Positions 9,358 to 20,500 of a stretch of 64,000 bases of DNA are shown piece by piece. The first letter of the stretch is position 1, and the number at the start of each line of letters is the position of its first letter. The stretch comes from Gracilimonas sp040117685 (GTDB lineage: Bacteria; Bacteroidota; Rhodothermia; Balneolales; Balneolaceae), in the NCBI RefSeq assembly GCF_040117685.2, contig NZ_JBEDYP020000002.1, positions 217,820-281,819 on the forward strand, given 5' to 3'. Under the pieces are notes generated by a model. The model worked only from the letters and a program-made list of their open reading frames with translations. It was not told the DNA's origin and searched no databases. A program made the translations under genes and the position numbers.

Positions 9358-11271
9358 ATGTACTATTCAAAGAAATATTCCATCAGTCAACTGATTCTAC
9401 CGATGCTCTTCGCTGTTTTTATTTCATCGAATGCATTAGCCCAAACTCCGGACATAGAAGCCATTAAAGCCGGCGATGACCATTACTGGGGTGAATTTTG
9501 TTCACAGAACCAAAGCGAAAGTGAGTCTGCTGCCATCGACCAGCTTCTGTCAAAGATCGCGGTAAATATTGAGTCTTCCTTCACCAATAAAGTATCCGAA
9601 AGTATCACCGACAATCAGGGTGAGTATAAGCAGGAAGTAGAAGGAATTGTTAAGACCTATTCATCGGCTCAGCTAAAAAACCTCAAGACCTTTAAGGAAC
9701 CCCGTAATTGTGGAATCTATGTGTTCAGGTATATTCAAAAATCTTCGGTAAACGAAATTTTTGAAAACCGGAAACAGCTGGTTAAAGACATTTTTGATAA
9801 AGCAGAGGAGTTTGAAGAGGAAGGTAACTTTGCCAATGCCCTCAAATACTATTATTTCAGCATTGTGCTGCTGAATTCCATACCCGAGTCAACGTTGATG
9901 CACAACGGAAACAATTTGTACACAGAGCCCGGCTTTCGTATCCCGGACATCATTCAGTCGGTGAGGTTCGATATCCTGTCTGATGAAATGCTTACCACTA
10001 AGGAACGGGAAATCACCGTAGCCGTTTTGGTGGATGGCGAAAAAGCCGAAACGCTTGATTTCAGCTTTTGGGATGGAAGTAATTCTGTTTCGGCAAAATC
10101 TATTGACGGAACGGCTACAATAAACCTGTATGGTTCCAGTACACAGTTTAATTCTTTGAGAATTAACGTGAAGTATTCTTATTACGAGAATAAGGATGAA
10201 ATTAAGGAAGTGGGAGACCTATGGGAGCTGGTACGCCGCCCTCCTTTCAACTACCCGAAAGAACTGGATTTAGACCAGCCGATAACTCAACAGAAGAAAG
10301 AAGAACTGAAAGAAAAAGTGGCTCATGAACCCATGAATGAAAGCTTCACGCTGAATACATTCATGGAAGAGTTTGCTCAAACTGATGCCGTGCAAGAAGT
10401 GCAGGCTGTTGATGTTGAAGAACTCAAAGAAATTGTGCCCGACCATTTGAAAAACCTTCAGGCCTATTTTAATGAAGAGAAAGAAACGGATGAATGGAAG
10501 GAAGACGAGTTCCTCGATAACAAACTGGCCAGCCTCGAGAAATTCAATAATTTGAGTATTTCCAACAACACCTCTAAGTCTGATATTAATAAAACGATGG
10601 AAGGATGGGAATTCCGGCAGCTCTCTTCTACTGCTCGTTACCCTTCCGTAAACATGCAGAGCAAAGAGTATCTGGTTCCCGATTTTGACAGCACCGGAGC
10701 TATGACCGACATCAACTTTGGTATTATGGACGGGATGTATGAAGAATTCCGCCGGGCTTCTAAGTTTGGAAAGGACTGGGATAAGCGACAGGTAATGATC
10801 AAGTTTGTGGAAAAATACCGAACTGCTTACATGACCCGTGATTTAAACCAGTTGGGAACTATGTTTGCTGAACAAGCCGTGATTATCACAGGCCGTGTCC
10901 TGAAAGTGGACGAAAGTGCCAGCAACAATTTTGCCTATGAGCAGAATCAGCCTTCTCAGCCCGATGTGGAATACCTCCGACAGACAAAACAGGAATTTTT
11001 AGAGCGTCAGAAAGTATTGTTTGCATCCAAACCGGACATCCATTTAGGTTTTTCCACTTTTAATATCATTCGGAAGAATAATCAGGAAGGCATTTATGGT
11101 ATCAGTATGCGTCAAAGTTATACTTCTACCAATTACTCAGATGAAGGCTATCTATTCCTGCTGATCGACTTTAATGACGAAGAGCCCAAGATTTATGTAC
11201 GGGCATGGCAGCCGAAGGAATGGTCGGAGGAAGCATTAGTGGAATTAGGTAATTTTAACGTGAATTTTTAA
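9358..11271 (+). CDS. Secreted LPP20/NTF2-like protein of unknown function
   Basis: Exported protein of 637 residues; signal peptide ending SSNALAQ near residue 28. The first domain (about 35-145) has YWGEFCSQNQSESESAAIDQLLSKIA, a long helix and CGIYVFRYI, the same plan as the LPP20-like domains across the intergenic region. The middle includes a charged helical region (about 330-400). The end (about 480-637) has FVEKYRTAYMTRDLNQLGTMF and strands ending IYVRAWQPKEW, which suggests an NTF2/SnoaL-like fold. No catalytic motif is evident. It starts five bases after the transglutaminase-like gene, so both proteins probably act in the same envelope process. Confidence 0.7.
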   Translation: MYYSKKYSISQLILPMLFAVFISSNALAQTPDIEAIKAGDDHYWGEFCSQNQSESESAAIDQLLSKIAVNIESSFTNKVSESITDNQGEYKQEVEGIVKTYSSAQLKNLKTFKEPRNCGIYVFRYIQKSSVNEIFENRKQLVKDIFDKAEEFEEEGNFANALKYYYFSIVLLNSIPESTLMHNGNNLYTEPGFRIPDIIQSVRFDILSDEMLTTKEREITVAVLVDGEKAETLDFSFWDGSNSVSAKSIDGTATINLYGSSTQFNSLRINVKYSYYENKDEIKEVGDLWELVRRPPFNYPKELDLDQPITQQKKEELKEKVAHEPMNESFTLNTFMEEFAQTDAVQEVQAVDVEELKEIVPDHLKNLQAYFNEEKETDEWKEDEFLDNKLASLEKFNNLSISNNTSKSDINKTMEGWEFRQLSSTARYPSVNMQSKEYLVPDFDSTGAMTDINFGIMDGMYEEFRRASKFGKDWDKRQVMIKFVEKYRTAYMTRDLNQLGTMFAEQAVIITGRVLKVDESASNNFAYEQNQPSQPDVEYLRQTKQEFLERQKVLFASKPDIHLGFSTFNIIRKNNQEGIYGISMRQSYTSTNYSDEGYLFLLIDFNDEEPKIYVRAWQPKEWSEEALVELGNFNVNF

Positions 11272-11364
11272 CTTAATTACTGCGATTTAATCGTTTTGGG
11301 GAGGGGAAACCAAAGGCATTGCAATGGTGCTTTAGGTAATTTTTCAGATGCACAGAAATTTGGG

Positions 11365-11386
11365 GATTTCTGTTCGTCAATTCTTC
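11365..11386 (+). terminator. Hairpin after the LPP20/NTF2-like gene
   Basis: ACAGAAAT and ATTTCTGT flank a TTGGGG loop, giving a perfect 8-base stem about 90 bases after the stop codon. The following TCGTCAATTCTTCTC is only moderately T-rich. It could end the first transcription unit before the PEGA gene. Confidence 0.4.
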
Positions 11387-11453
11387 TCTATTTATAAAAA
11401 AAATATGATATAGCTGAACCCTCTTTGTAGTGGGCAAGCTGTATGTTACTAAT

Positions 11454-11471
11454 ACTACATATATATGTAGT
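11454..11471. promoter_or_regulatory. 18-base perfect palindrome upstream of the PEGA gene
   Basis: ACTACATATATATGTAGT is a perfect palindrome 73 bases upstream of the PEGA-protein start. It could be an operator for a dimeric regulator. A second small hairpin (AGTCC/GGACT) lies around 11508-11523, just before the G-rich ribosome-binding region. The core is AT-alternating, so extrusion or chance also has to be considered. Confidence 0.4.
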
Positions 11472-11543
11472 TAATGTTTTCATAAATGTTTGTAATGTCT
11501 TTGGTAAAGTCCTCATGGGGACTGTTTTGCCAGGGGGTTACCG

Positions 11544-13526
11544 GTGACTTTAATCTTAAGAAGTATCAAAAAAGTGCATAAACAAAGATCTAAACTCTTA
11601 TTTGTTCCCATTATCCTATCTCTGTTATTTGGGGCAGCCCCCCTCAACTACATTCTGGCTCAGGATAATAACGAAGAAATGTCTTCACTGAGAATCGTTG
11701 GGCAGGCTGAACGCCTGCCAAGCGAAATCATTGCTGACAGGGATGACAACCGCGACATTAATGGTAACCTGACGGCTGGCCTACGGATTATTTCAGACCT
11801 TACGGGTTTAACATTTCGGTCGAACAACGGAATCCATAAGGTTCAGCAGCTTCCCGGATACAACCTTCTTTATCTCTCTACCAATGAACGCGTAGTAAGT
11901 ATCTACAAAGATGGCTACCCTCCTTTTCAATTGGTTTTAAATGATGAGGGCATCAACCTGGAAGCCGGCGAAGTGTGGGAAATCCAGGTAACCGGTGATC
12001 AAAAATCTACGATGGAACCGGTTCAGTTTAATATTTCTCCTGAAAACAGTACGATTTTTATTGATGGTGAAGAGTTTAATGTGCCGGGCACTGTGTTTGA
12101 TACTGAACTTACTACCGGCGATCACTTTGTACAGATTCGTAAAGACCGGCATGAGTTTATTGATGATTCCATTTCCATTTCAGCAGATAGGGTAAATACC
12201 TTTAGATATACGATGGATGAAATCAACCCTATTACCGTTTTAATTAACTCTTCACCTTCCGGTGCCTCCATTTATTTAAATGATGAACCCGGTGCACGTG
12301 GAGTTACCCCCCTCAGGGTAAACATATATCCCGGAAATTTAAAAATCAGGTTAACCTATCCAGGATATTCCAACGTAGAGGATGAGTTTGAATTTACAGG
12401 CGAAAACCCGGAGCTCAGCTATAACCTGCAGCGGTATATTGGCTACCTTTCCGTTAATACCACTCCAGAAGATGCTACTCTTCTCATTGATGATCAGCCA
12501 CAAAGCCAGCGGGAAAATATAGAACTGGTTCCAGGGGCGCACATACTTGAAGTACGTTCTTCCGGTTTCGATCCGGTTCGAAGAACTGTAGACATAAGTC
12601 AGGGCGATTCACTTGTCGAGAATATCACTCTCGGACAAATTACAGGTAACCTTTTCGTAATTGCCCAGCAAGAGAATACCGAGTTCACCCTACGTAAGGA
12701 TGGTCAGGTACAAGAAGAATGGGTTGGTTCAAAGACCTTCAGAAACATACCGGTGGGTAACTATCAGTTAACAGCTGAATTACTCAACTTTGATACGCAA
12801 ACCCGGGAATTTGAAATTCGCAGAAATGATGATGAAGAGATCAGTATTGATCTGAATCAAGTTCAGGGACGAGGCAGCCTAACCATTAACAGTATATTCC
12901 CGGATGCAGAAGTGGAGCTTAACGGGCCCGGATTCTCAAGGTCTTATGATGAAACACCGGTTCAGCTCCCCTCTCTTCAATTTGGCAGATACCAAATAAC
13001 CATCGAAAAAGATGGCTTTGACGATGTAACCAAAGAAGTTCAGGTAAACTCATTGAGTCAGGAGGTTACTTTTGTGGATGAGTTCCAGCCCCGAAGTAAA
13101 GGCAAGGCCGTGCTTAGATCGGTAATACCGGGTGCGGTTTTCCCCGGAGTGGGTCATGGCTACTTGGGCAAAGGCGGAAGAGGATGGCTATACTTCCTCG
13201 CCGGAGGTGGTGCACTCGCATACAGCATTAAGTCGTACGTGGATTACAATAATTCCTACAATAAATATCAAACGGCATTAGACTTGTACAATAGTGCACC
13301 GGCTGGAGCAAATTTTGATCAGCTGAAATCAGATTACCGGGGTCATTACGCCACTGCCAATGACGCTCTTGACCAAATGAAGCTGGGGCTCACTGCCTAC
13401 ATCGCAGTAAAGGGTGTTGAGATTGTGGATTTGCTGCTGCAAAAGTCGAACAAGAAAAAACTTGAGGACGCCAAAGTTCAGTTTGAAGCGCGGAATAACG
13501 GCATCAGCATGAGGGTAAATTTTTAA
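11544..13526 (+). CDS. PEGA-repeat envelope protein
   Basis: Protein of 660 residues from a GTG preceded by AGGGGG, one of the few strong Shine-Dalgarno sequences here. A basic N-terminus (IKKVHKQRSK) and hydrophobic segment ending YILAQ form the signal. About five PEGA-like beta repeats follow (roughly residues 155-515), each of the type INSSPSGASIYLND...G-TP and ending in a hydrophobic strand such as GNLKIRLTYPGY. The C-terminal part (about 520-600) contains LRSVIPGAVFPGVGHGYLGK and a short hydrophobic helix, as in DUF5683-like proteins. PEGA domains are surface-layer-like modules thought to bind glycans or protein. It is followed directly by the cohesin-like lipoprotein, four bases away. 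Confidence 0.82.
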   Translation: MTLILRSIKKVHKQRSKLLFVPIILSLLFGAAPLNYILAQDNNEEMSSLRIVGQAERLPSEIIADRDDNRDINGNLTAGLRIISDLTGLTFRSNNGIHKVQQLPGYNLLYLSTNERVVSIYKDGYPPFQLVLNDEGINLEAGEVWEIQVTGDQKSTMEPVQFNISPENSTIFIDGEEFNVPGTVFDTELTTGDHFVQIRKDRHEFIDDSISISADRVNTFRYTMDEINPITVLINSSPSGASIYLNDEPGARGVTPLRVNIYPGNLKIRLTYPGYSNVEDEFEFTGENPELSYNLQRYIGYLSVNTTPEDATLLIDDQPQSQRENIELVPGAHILEVRSSGFDPVRRTVDISQGDSLVENITLGQITGNLFVIAQQENTEFTLRKDGQVQEEWVGSKTFRNIPVGNYQLTAELLNFDTQTREFEIRRNDDEEISIDLNQVQGRGSLTINSIFPDAEVELNGPGFSRSYDETPVQLPSLQFGRYQITIEKDGFDDVTKEVQVNSLSQEVTFVDEFQPRSKGKAVLRSVIPGAVFPGVGHGYLGKGGRGWLYFLAGGGALAYSIKSYVDYNNSYNKYQTALDLYNSAPAGANFDQLKSDYRGHYATANDALDQMKLGLTAYIAVKGVEIVDLLLQKSNKKKLEDAKVQFEARNNGISMRVNF

Positions 13527-13530
13527 GACT

Positions 13531-14490
13531 ATGGATAACCGAACAATGAATATTTTCAAAAAGCACATTTCACTCCTGTTACTCCTTCTGATTTCAGGAG
13601 CGTTGATATCATGTGATACCATTATCAGTCAAATTAGCGAACTGCCTGAGAATGAAGATGAGGAGGCGAGCAATTCTAATGACCCAACGGATCCAAGTTA
13701 TACCCTGCCCGGGATTCGTTTTACGAATGGAAGTTTTTCATTGGATAATCCCTTTGAAGTAACCCAGCGAGAAATCACACTCGACTGGGATGTAGTAGAT
13801 GCTAACGGCTCCACCATTGAATTCGATTTTGAATACAGTTATCGATACGCTTCTCCTGAAGAAAGCATACAGAGCAAAAGCTTTCAACCTGTAAGTGGAT
13901 CCGAATCTATCACTATATCCAACCTTAATGAGACCTTCGGAGGAGAATTATACACCTTTGAAATCTATGCTCAATATCCGGTTCCGAATTCATCTGCTGT
14001 AAAGGATACCACCTTCGAGGGGCAATTTTCAGTGAATGCCATCCAGAGCCGCGGATTCCTCTTCAATCCGTATATCATTAATAGCAATAATGACGGCACA
14101 TACACCGCTGAAATTTATCTGGATGAGATACAGGAAACCGATGATCTCACCGCATTTTCTTTGGTGCTCAGTTATAGTAATACACTGCTCTCTGTTACCG
14201 ATGTTCAGGTATTCGGACAAGCAGGTAGCTTTTTGAACCCGGATGGAAGTAATACGCTGATTTATGTTGAACCCGAGATTACATCGGGCTTAATAACCAT
14301 CGAGGCCGGGATAGCCGGTAACACGGCTTCCATCTCGGGAGGCGGAGCCGTTTGTGAGATAACTTTCGCTCCAACAGGCAGCTTCCAGGGCAACACCAGT
14401 TTATCCATACATAACTCTTCTGTGCTGAAGTCCTCCCAGGGCTTTGACATAGACATTCTGCAGTTCGATCAGGCAGATGTAGTTCAATAA
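13531..14490 (+). CDS. Cohesin-like surface lipoprotein
   Basis: Lipoprotein of 319 residues (or 314 from the second ATG at 13546, which gives the better signal peptide: basic NIFKKH, a leucine run, then ALIS before the lipidated cysteine). A low-complexity acidic linker (ENEDEEASNSNDPTDPS) leads to a beta-sandwich with DWDVVDANGSTIEFDF, and then a C-terminal domain of about 130 residues with FSLVLSYSNTLLSVTDVQVFG, GLITIEAGIAG and GGGAVCEITFAP. That pattern matches cohesin domains. A lipid-anchored cohesin next to a dockerin-bearing giant protein is the arrangement used in cellulosome-type surface attachment; here it is an inference from sequence look alone. Confidence 0.68.
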   Translation: MDNRTMNIFKKHISLLLLLLISGALISCDTIISQISELPENEDEEASNSNDPTDPSYTLPGIRFTNGSFSLDNPFEVTQREITLDWDVVDANGSTIEFDFEYSYRYASPEESIQSKSFQPVSGSESITISNLNETFGGELYTFEIYAQYPVPNSSAVKDTTFEGQFSVNAIQSRGFLFNPYIINSNNDGTYTAEIYLDEIQETDDLTAFSLVLSYSNTLLSVTDVQVFGQAGSFLNPDGSNTLIYVEPEITSGLITIEAGIAGNTASISGGGAVCEITFAPTGSFQGNTSLSIHNSSVLKSSQGFDIDILQFDQADVVQ

Positions 14491-14563
14491 GCACAGGGGC
14501 ATTATGTATTCAAAAAAATTAATTAACTCTACGACTATCAACCGCGCAGTAACACGTTGTATT

Positions 14564-17500
14564 ATGAAAAAAGGCCTTCTACTATTCGGGATTTTCACCT
14601 TCGGTGCCCTCACCTCCTCTTCTGTTTTTGCTCAGAATAAGAAAGCAGCTAGTGAAACGGTTTCACCCACTGCTTTATCCGGCAATACGGATATGTTTTT
14701 AAACAGCCCGGTGCAGCCGGCATCTCCCGGAAGAGATGAAGTAGCTGAAAGTGAGGTTTTCCCGACCAGCAGTATTACTTACACGTTTTCAGATAGCACA
14801 TTACCGGGGAATTTTCTTTGGTTCACAAGCGGAAATAAATTCGGCCGTGAAATTTCCACCCCGTGGTCGTTAGCAAAATCAGCCAATACCTTTGAAGCCG
14901 GACATAGTCTGAAAAGCGGGGCAATAGACAGTTCTCAGACCTCCAATATGGCTATGTTTGTAATTGTTGATGACGGTGGCGGAACGCTTCAATTTAAGTA
15001 CCGCACCAGCACCGAAGCTGATTTTGATTATTTCTACCTCGAAATAAACGGAGCTATTGTAGATTCTGCTTCCGGTGCCATTGCATGGACCGACAGCCCG
15101 GTGTATGACCTCCCTGCCGGTCAGTATTACATCGACTTCTGGTTCACCAAGGATGAATCCGTTGATGATCCCAATGGCATTGATGCCGTATTTTTAGATA
15201 ATATTGCTCTTACCGGACTGGATGCCACTCCGGTGAGAATTTCGAATGTTCAGCCCAATGCCGCAGCTCCTTTTTCTGAGGTAGACATCTATGGAAGTGG
15301 GTTTTTCGATAGTTCATTCCCGACTGTACGCTTTGGGAGCACACAGGCAAACGTAATTTCAAGGAGTGAAACTAAGATCACCGTTGAAGTTCCAAACACA
15401 ACCGCCGGCATTCAGGACCTTGCCGTTACCAATTTCTTTGGCGGGGATACTCTATCTAACGGCTTTACTGTACTTAATGCCGTTGATGCCAGTTTTGGTA
15501 CTCAGAATGTTATTTCTACCCTTGCTGATGGGGCTCACAGTATTTATGCAGCAGATTTGGATGGTGATGGGGACCAAGATATTCTCTCAACTTCGATCTG
15601 GGATATGGAAATTGCTTGGTATGAGAATAATGGAGATGGGACTTTCGCCTCTCAAGCTATTATCTCTACTCTTGCTGAAGGACCTATGAGTGTTTTCGCA
15701 ACGGATCTAGACAATGATGGTGATCAAGATGTCATATCAGCTTCACAACTTGATAATGAAATAGCTTGGTATGAAAATAATGGAGATGGGACTTTCGCCT
15801 CTCAAACCATTATTTCCACACTCGCAGATGGTGCTCGAAGTGTATATGCTACTGACTTAGATAATGATGGTGATCAAGATATACTTTCTGCATCAAGCTC
15901 AGATGATAAAATTGCTTGGTATGAGAATAATGGAGATGGGACTTTCGCCTCTCAAACCATTATTTCTACACTCGCAGATGGTGCTCGAAGTGTATATGCT
16001 ACAGACCTGGATGGTGATGGGGACCAAGATGTACTCTCCGCTTCCCAAAATGATAACAAAATTGCCTGGTACCAAAACAACGGGGACGGAACTTTTGCAT
16101 CCCAAGCTATTATTTCTACCCTTGCCAATGGTGCAGTAAGCGTATATGCCACCGATTTAGACGGTGATGGGGATCAGGATGTGATGTCTGCGTCTACAAC
16201 CGACGACAAAATCGCATGGTATTCCAACAATGGTGATGGTACTTTCGCTTCTCAAACCGTTATCTCTACATTAGCTGATGGGGCCCTCAATATTTATGCT
16301 ACTGACCTAGATGGTGATGGGGACCAAGATGTACTCTCCGCTTCCCAAAATGATAACAAAATTGCCTGGTACCAAAACAACGGGGACGGAACTTTTGCAT
16401 CCCAAGCTATTATTTCTACCCTTGCCAATGGTGCAGTAAGTGTATATGCCACCGATTTAGACGGTGATGGGGATCAGGATGTGATGTCTGCGTCTACGAC
16501 CGACGACAAAATAGCCTGGTACGAAAACACCGGTACTGAAATCGTTTCTTATGTAACCAAAGTATCTAAAGAGGCCGCCGCTCCGGGTTCTTCCATCCAG
16601 GTATATGGTTCCGGATTTAATAGTTCCAGTTCCGTTTACATCGGCGGCGTACAGGCAACGGTGGAGTCAGCACAATCCACCAAGCTGACCGTTACGGTTC
16701 CTTCCATGAATTCTGGTATCCACGATCTGATCGTCCAAACGGACGGAGATGTTGCGGAGTATTCAGACAAGTTCACGGTCATAAAAGAGCAACCTGCCTA
16801 TTTCGAATTTGCGGAATCCTTCGATAATGGTAACACCAGTTCGAACATTTCAGTTAGCCTGGATCTGGACGGAGACGGCGATTATGACGTGCTGGATAAT
16901 TATAGTTTAGGTGGAGGCATTTACGAACTGATTCCTTTAATTAATGATGGTAACGGTAACTTCACCTATGGTACTTCTATTGCGAATACTTCTATTGTAG
17001 AACAAACAGCAGGTGACTTTAACGGAGATGGGTTTGAAGATCTCGTCTATTTCACAAGTCTTGGTTCTGACTCCCTCATATTCATTCCGAGTAACGGCGA
17101 TGGCTCATTCGGAAATAAAATACACCTAACCGGTTTTACCACCACCTTTTTCAACTACCACATGGAAGCCGCTGATGTGAATTCAGACGGTAATTTAGAT
17201 TTGCTAGGTGGTAATTTAGGAAGTGGGTCGCTTAGCTGGTTTGCCGGTAACGGGGATGGTACATTTCAAACAGAGCAAAGCATAATTACAGGTTCAAGCC
17301 TGATCTACGATTTTACCCTATCAGATTTGGATCTGGACGGAGACCTGGATGTTATAACCGGCCAAAATGGCATTTTGAACTGGTTTAGAAATGATGGAAC
17401 AGGTTCTTTCACCCTTGTAGCCAGCCTTGGTTCGTCCTCCTATCGGACGGTAGCTTCCTCCTATGTAAATAATGACGACTATCCGGATATCATAGCGGCA

Positions 17501-20500
17501 ACATCCAGCGAAACCTATTATCTGATTAACAACGGAAACAGCACCTTTGGATCACAAATTGCCATCAGTTCTTCGACCGGAAATGATATACGCTATGAAA
17601 TGAAAGTACTTGATTTTGATGGCGATGGTGATGAAGATATTTTGGGAAGTAATAGCAACTACTTGTTCTGGATCGAGAAAACCGGCACTTTCGATTACTC
17701 AGAGATAAGACCTATACGAACAACCGGACTCCAACGAAAAACGGATGTACGTGATTTTGATAATGACGGAGATTTGGACATCATTGGAAGTCCATTTTCT
17801 GGTGGAATCCTGGAATTTTATAGAAATATTGTTCCCGAACTCAGAATTACCGATGTAATTCCTTTAGGGGCTGCTCCAGGTTCAGAAGTCGAAATTTTTG
17901 GTAATTCGTTCAGTAAAGACCTTTCTGAGTTAACGGTATCTGTCAATGACGTTGCTGCTAATGTAGTAAGCTCTGAAGGAGAAGCTGCTTACGCTAATAA
18001 ATTGGTTATTGAAATTCCCGTAACAGCTGCCGGACCTGCCGAATTAAGTATCACAAGTGGAAACCGAAGTGTAGTAAAACAAAATGCCTTTACCGTTCTT
18101 AAAAGCGAAGGTGCCTATTTCGACGGACAAAACATTATCTATAACCAACCGGAACAACCCTATATTTCTGTTTTTGGAGACCTGAATGGAGATGGATACA
18201 AGGATGTGGTAACATGGTCGAATACCAACGACAACCTGGATTGGTTTGAAAATGATCAAGCTGGCAGTTTTGGAACCCGGACTCCCATCGGAAGTGGCAC
18301 TGTTGTTTACAACATAGAAATTACCGATGTGGACAACGACGGGGATAATGATATCGTCACATTGGATGGAAGCAACCGTTCCGTAAGAGTTTATCCTAAT
18401 ACAGGATCCGGTCTGTTTAGCACTCCCTACGATTTGTACAATTATCCATCTCAAAGCGGATATACTCCAACCCTGAAAGACTTCACCATGATTGATATGG
18501 ATGGGGATGGATTAAAGGACCCGGTTGTAAATCTTTACTATACGCAATCAGGTGGCTTTACCACTTATTACTCTAAAGTAGTATGGCATAAAAATAATGG
18601 AGACGGTACGGCTGATGCACCAATAGACGTATATAGTTATAACAGTAGTTCTTTCTCATCAACTTATATCGCAGACTTCCATATCACTGACCATGATGGT
18701 GATGGTGATCAAGATGGAATAATTGCCTACGCAGATGGAAAAGGTATACAAGTGCATGTAAATGATGGCAATGGCAACTTCACCTACCTTAACAATCAGT
18801 ATTTTTACACCAATGACCTTATTTCCGACCTGGAATCGGCTGACTTCAACAATGATGGCATTGAAGATATCATTTTCGGCCGCCGTTATATTGGCACTTC
18901 TTTTTCTAATAACATTACGGTTACCCAAAGCACCGGCTCTGCGAATCCTCCTTTATTTGTACTACATGAAAGTCTTGGATACCCGGATGAAGTGGAAGTT
19001 ATTGACTTCAATGGGGATGGTTTCTATGATATTTTATATTCCTCTTTAGGTGGTGATGTAATACAGGTACTTATAACGGATGGAAATTCTGTAACGGATA
19101 CGGTGTCGATTGCTACTTCGGCTACCATTGACGGCCCGAGATATATCGATGTGGCAGATGTGGATAACGATGGAGATCTGGACGTAGTTTCAGCCTCCAG
19201 TATCGACGATAAAATTGCCTGGTATGAGAATGAAACCCCTCCTCTTCCATTAACAACCATCGCCGATGCACGGCAGCTTGCAAATGGGGAAAACGTAAAG
19301 ATCCAGGGAATCATCACGCGAAAGCATGAGAATGTATTTAAGATTCAGCAGAACAATGCCGGGTTGCATATATATGCCACCACCAATTTCAATGCCCCGC
19401 TTTACAACGCTGCTGTGCAGATTGGTGATTTGGTAGAAATTACAGGGACGCTTGCGGAAGTAAACTCCATGAAGGAGCTTGTCAATATTTCGTCAGCGAG
19501 TGTTATTTCTGCTCAGAACCCTCTGCCTGACCCCATTGATATTGTATTGGGCAATGTTTCAGATTTCGAACAATATGAGTCGGTATTGGTTAGAGCCAGA
19601 AATCTTTCTTTAACCGAAGCCGGTCAAAACTTCGTGAATGAGACAGATTATGACCTCTATGAAAATGATGTTTTAAGAACCATTCGCCTTATTGTTGGAC
19701 CTTCATTCACTACAGAAATTGCCGGGCAGATTATTCCGGATGATTTTGAATTTACCGGTATTGTTTATCAAAGCTCAGGCACCGGTGATGAGGGCTATGC
19801 ATTGTACCCTATCAATAACAGTGATATCCGATATTACACCCCGGATAACGAATATATTTCGCTGGAAACAGCCAAAAACTCCGCCGATAGTTCGTATGTC
19901 CGGGTGCGGGGTATTGTAACCTCACCGAACTTTCAAGCTTCTGCCAATAATACTTCCTTTTATATACAAGACGGTGATTTTGGGATTGTTGTGTTCAATG
20001 GTGATGCAGCTGTTTCAGGAATAGCAACAGGTGACAGTGTGGAAGTGGAAGGCGAACTTGAAACCTTTAGCGGTCTTCGTGAAATCGAAGTAAGCGATGT
20101 CAATAATAACATCTCTGTTCTTAACAGCGGTAACACCCTGCCTGATCCGATTACTATATCTTATAATGATTTTGTAAATGCCGGTGATCCATCTACCGAC
20201 CTGCAAAACCTTCAGGGAAGACTGGTCAGAGTTAATGACCTGATTACCGATCCCGGCACATGGCCGGCTAATGCATCGGCTGTAAACACAAATGTTACCG
20301 CCGAGACTTTTAGCGGTAATACAATTGATATCCGCCTTTGGGCTCAAACCGAAGTGATTGGAGACACCCCTCCGGCCTACCTTGACCTGGTGGGTGTTTT
20401 GGGGGCCTTTAACGGTGCTCAAATTGCTCCACGATTCTCAAGTGATATTATCCCTATTGAAACCCCGGGTCCCTTGAACCTGACAGCAACCGCAGGATTT

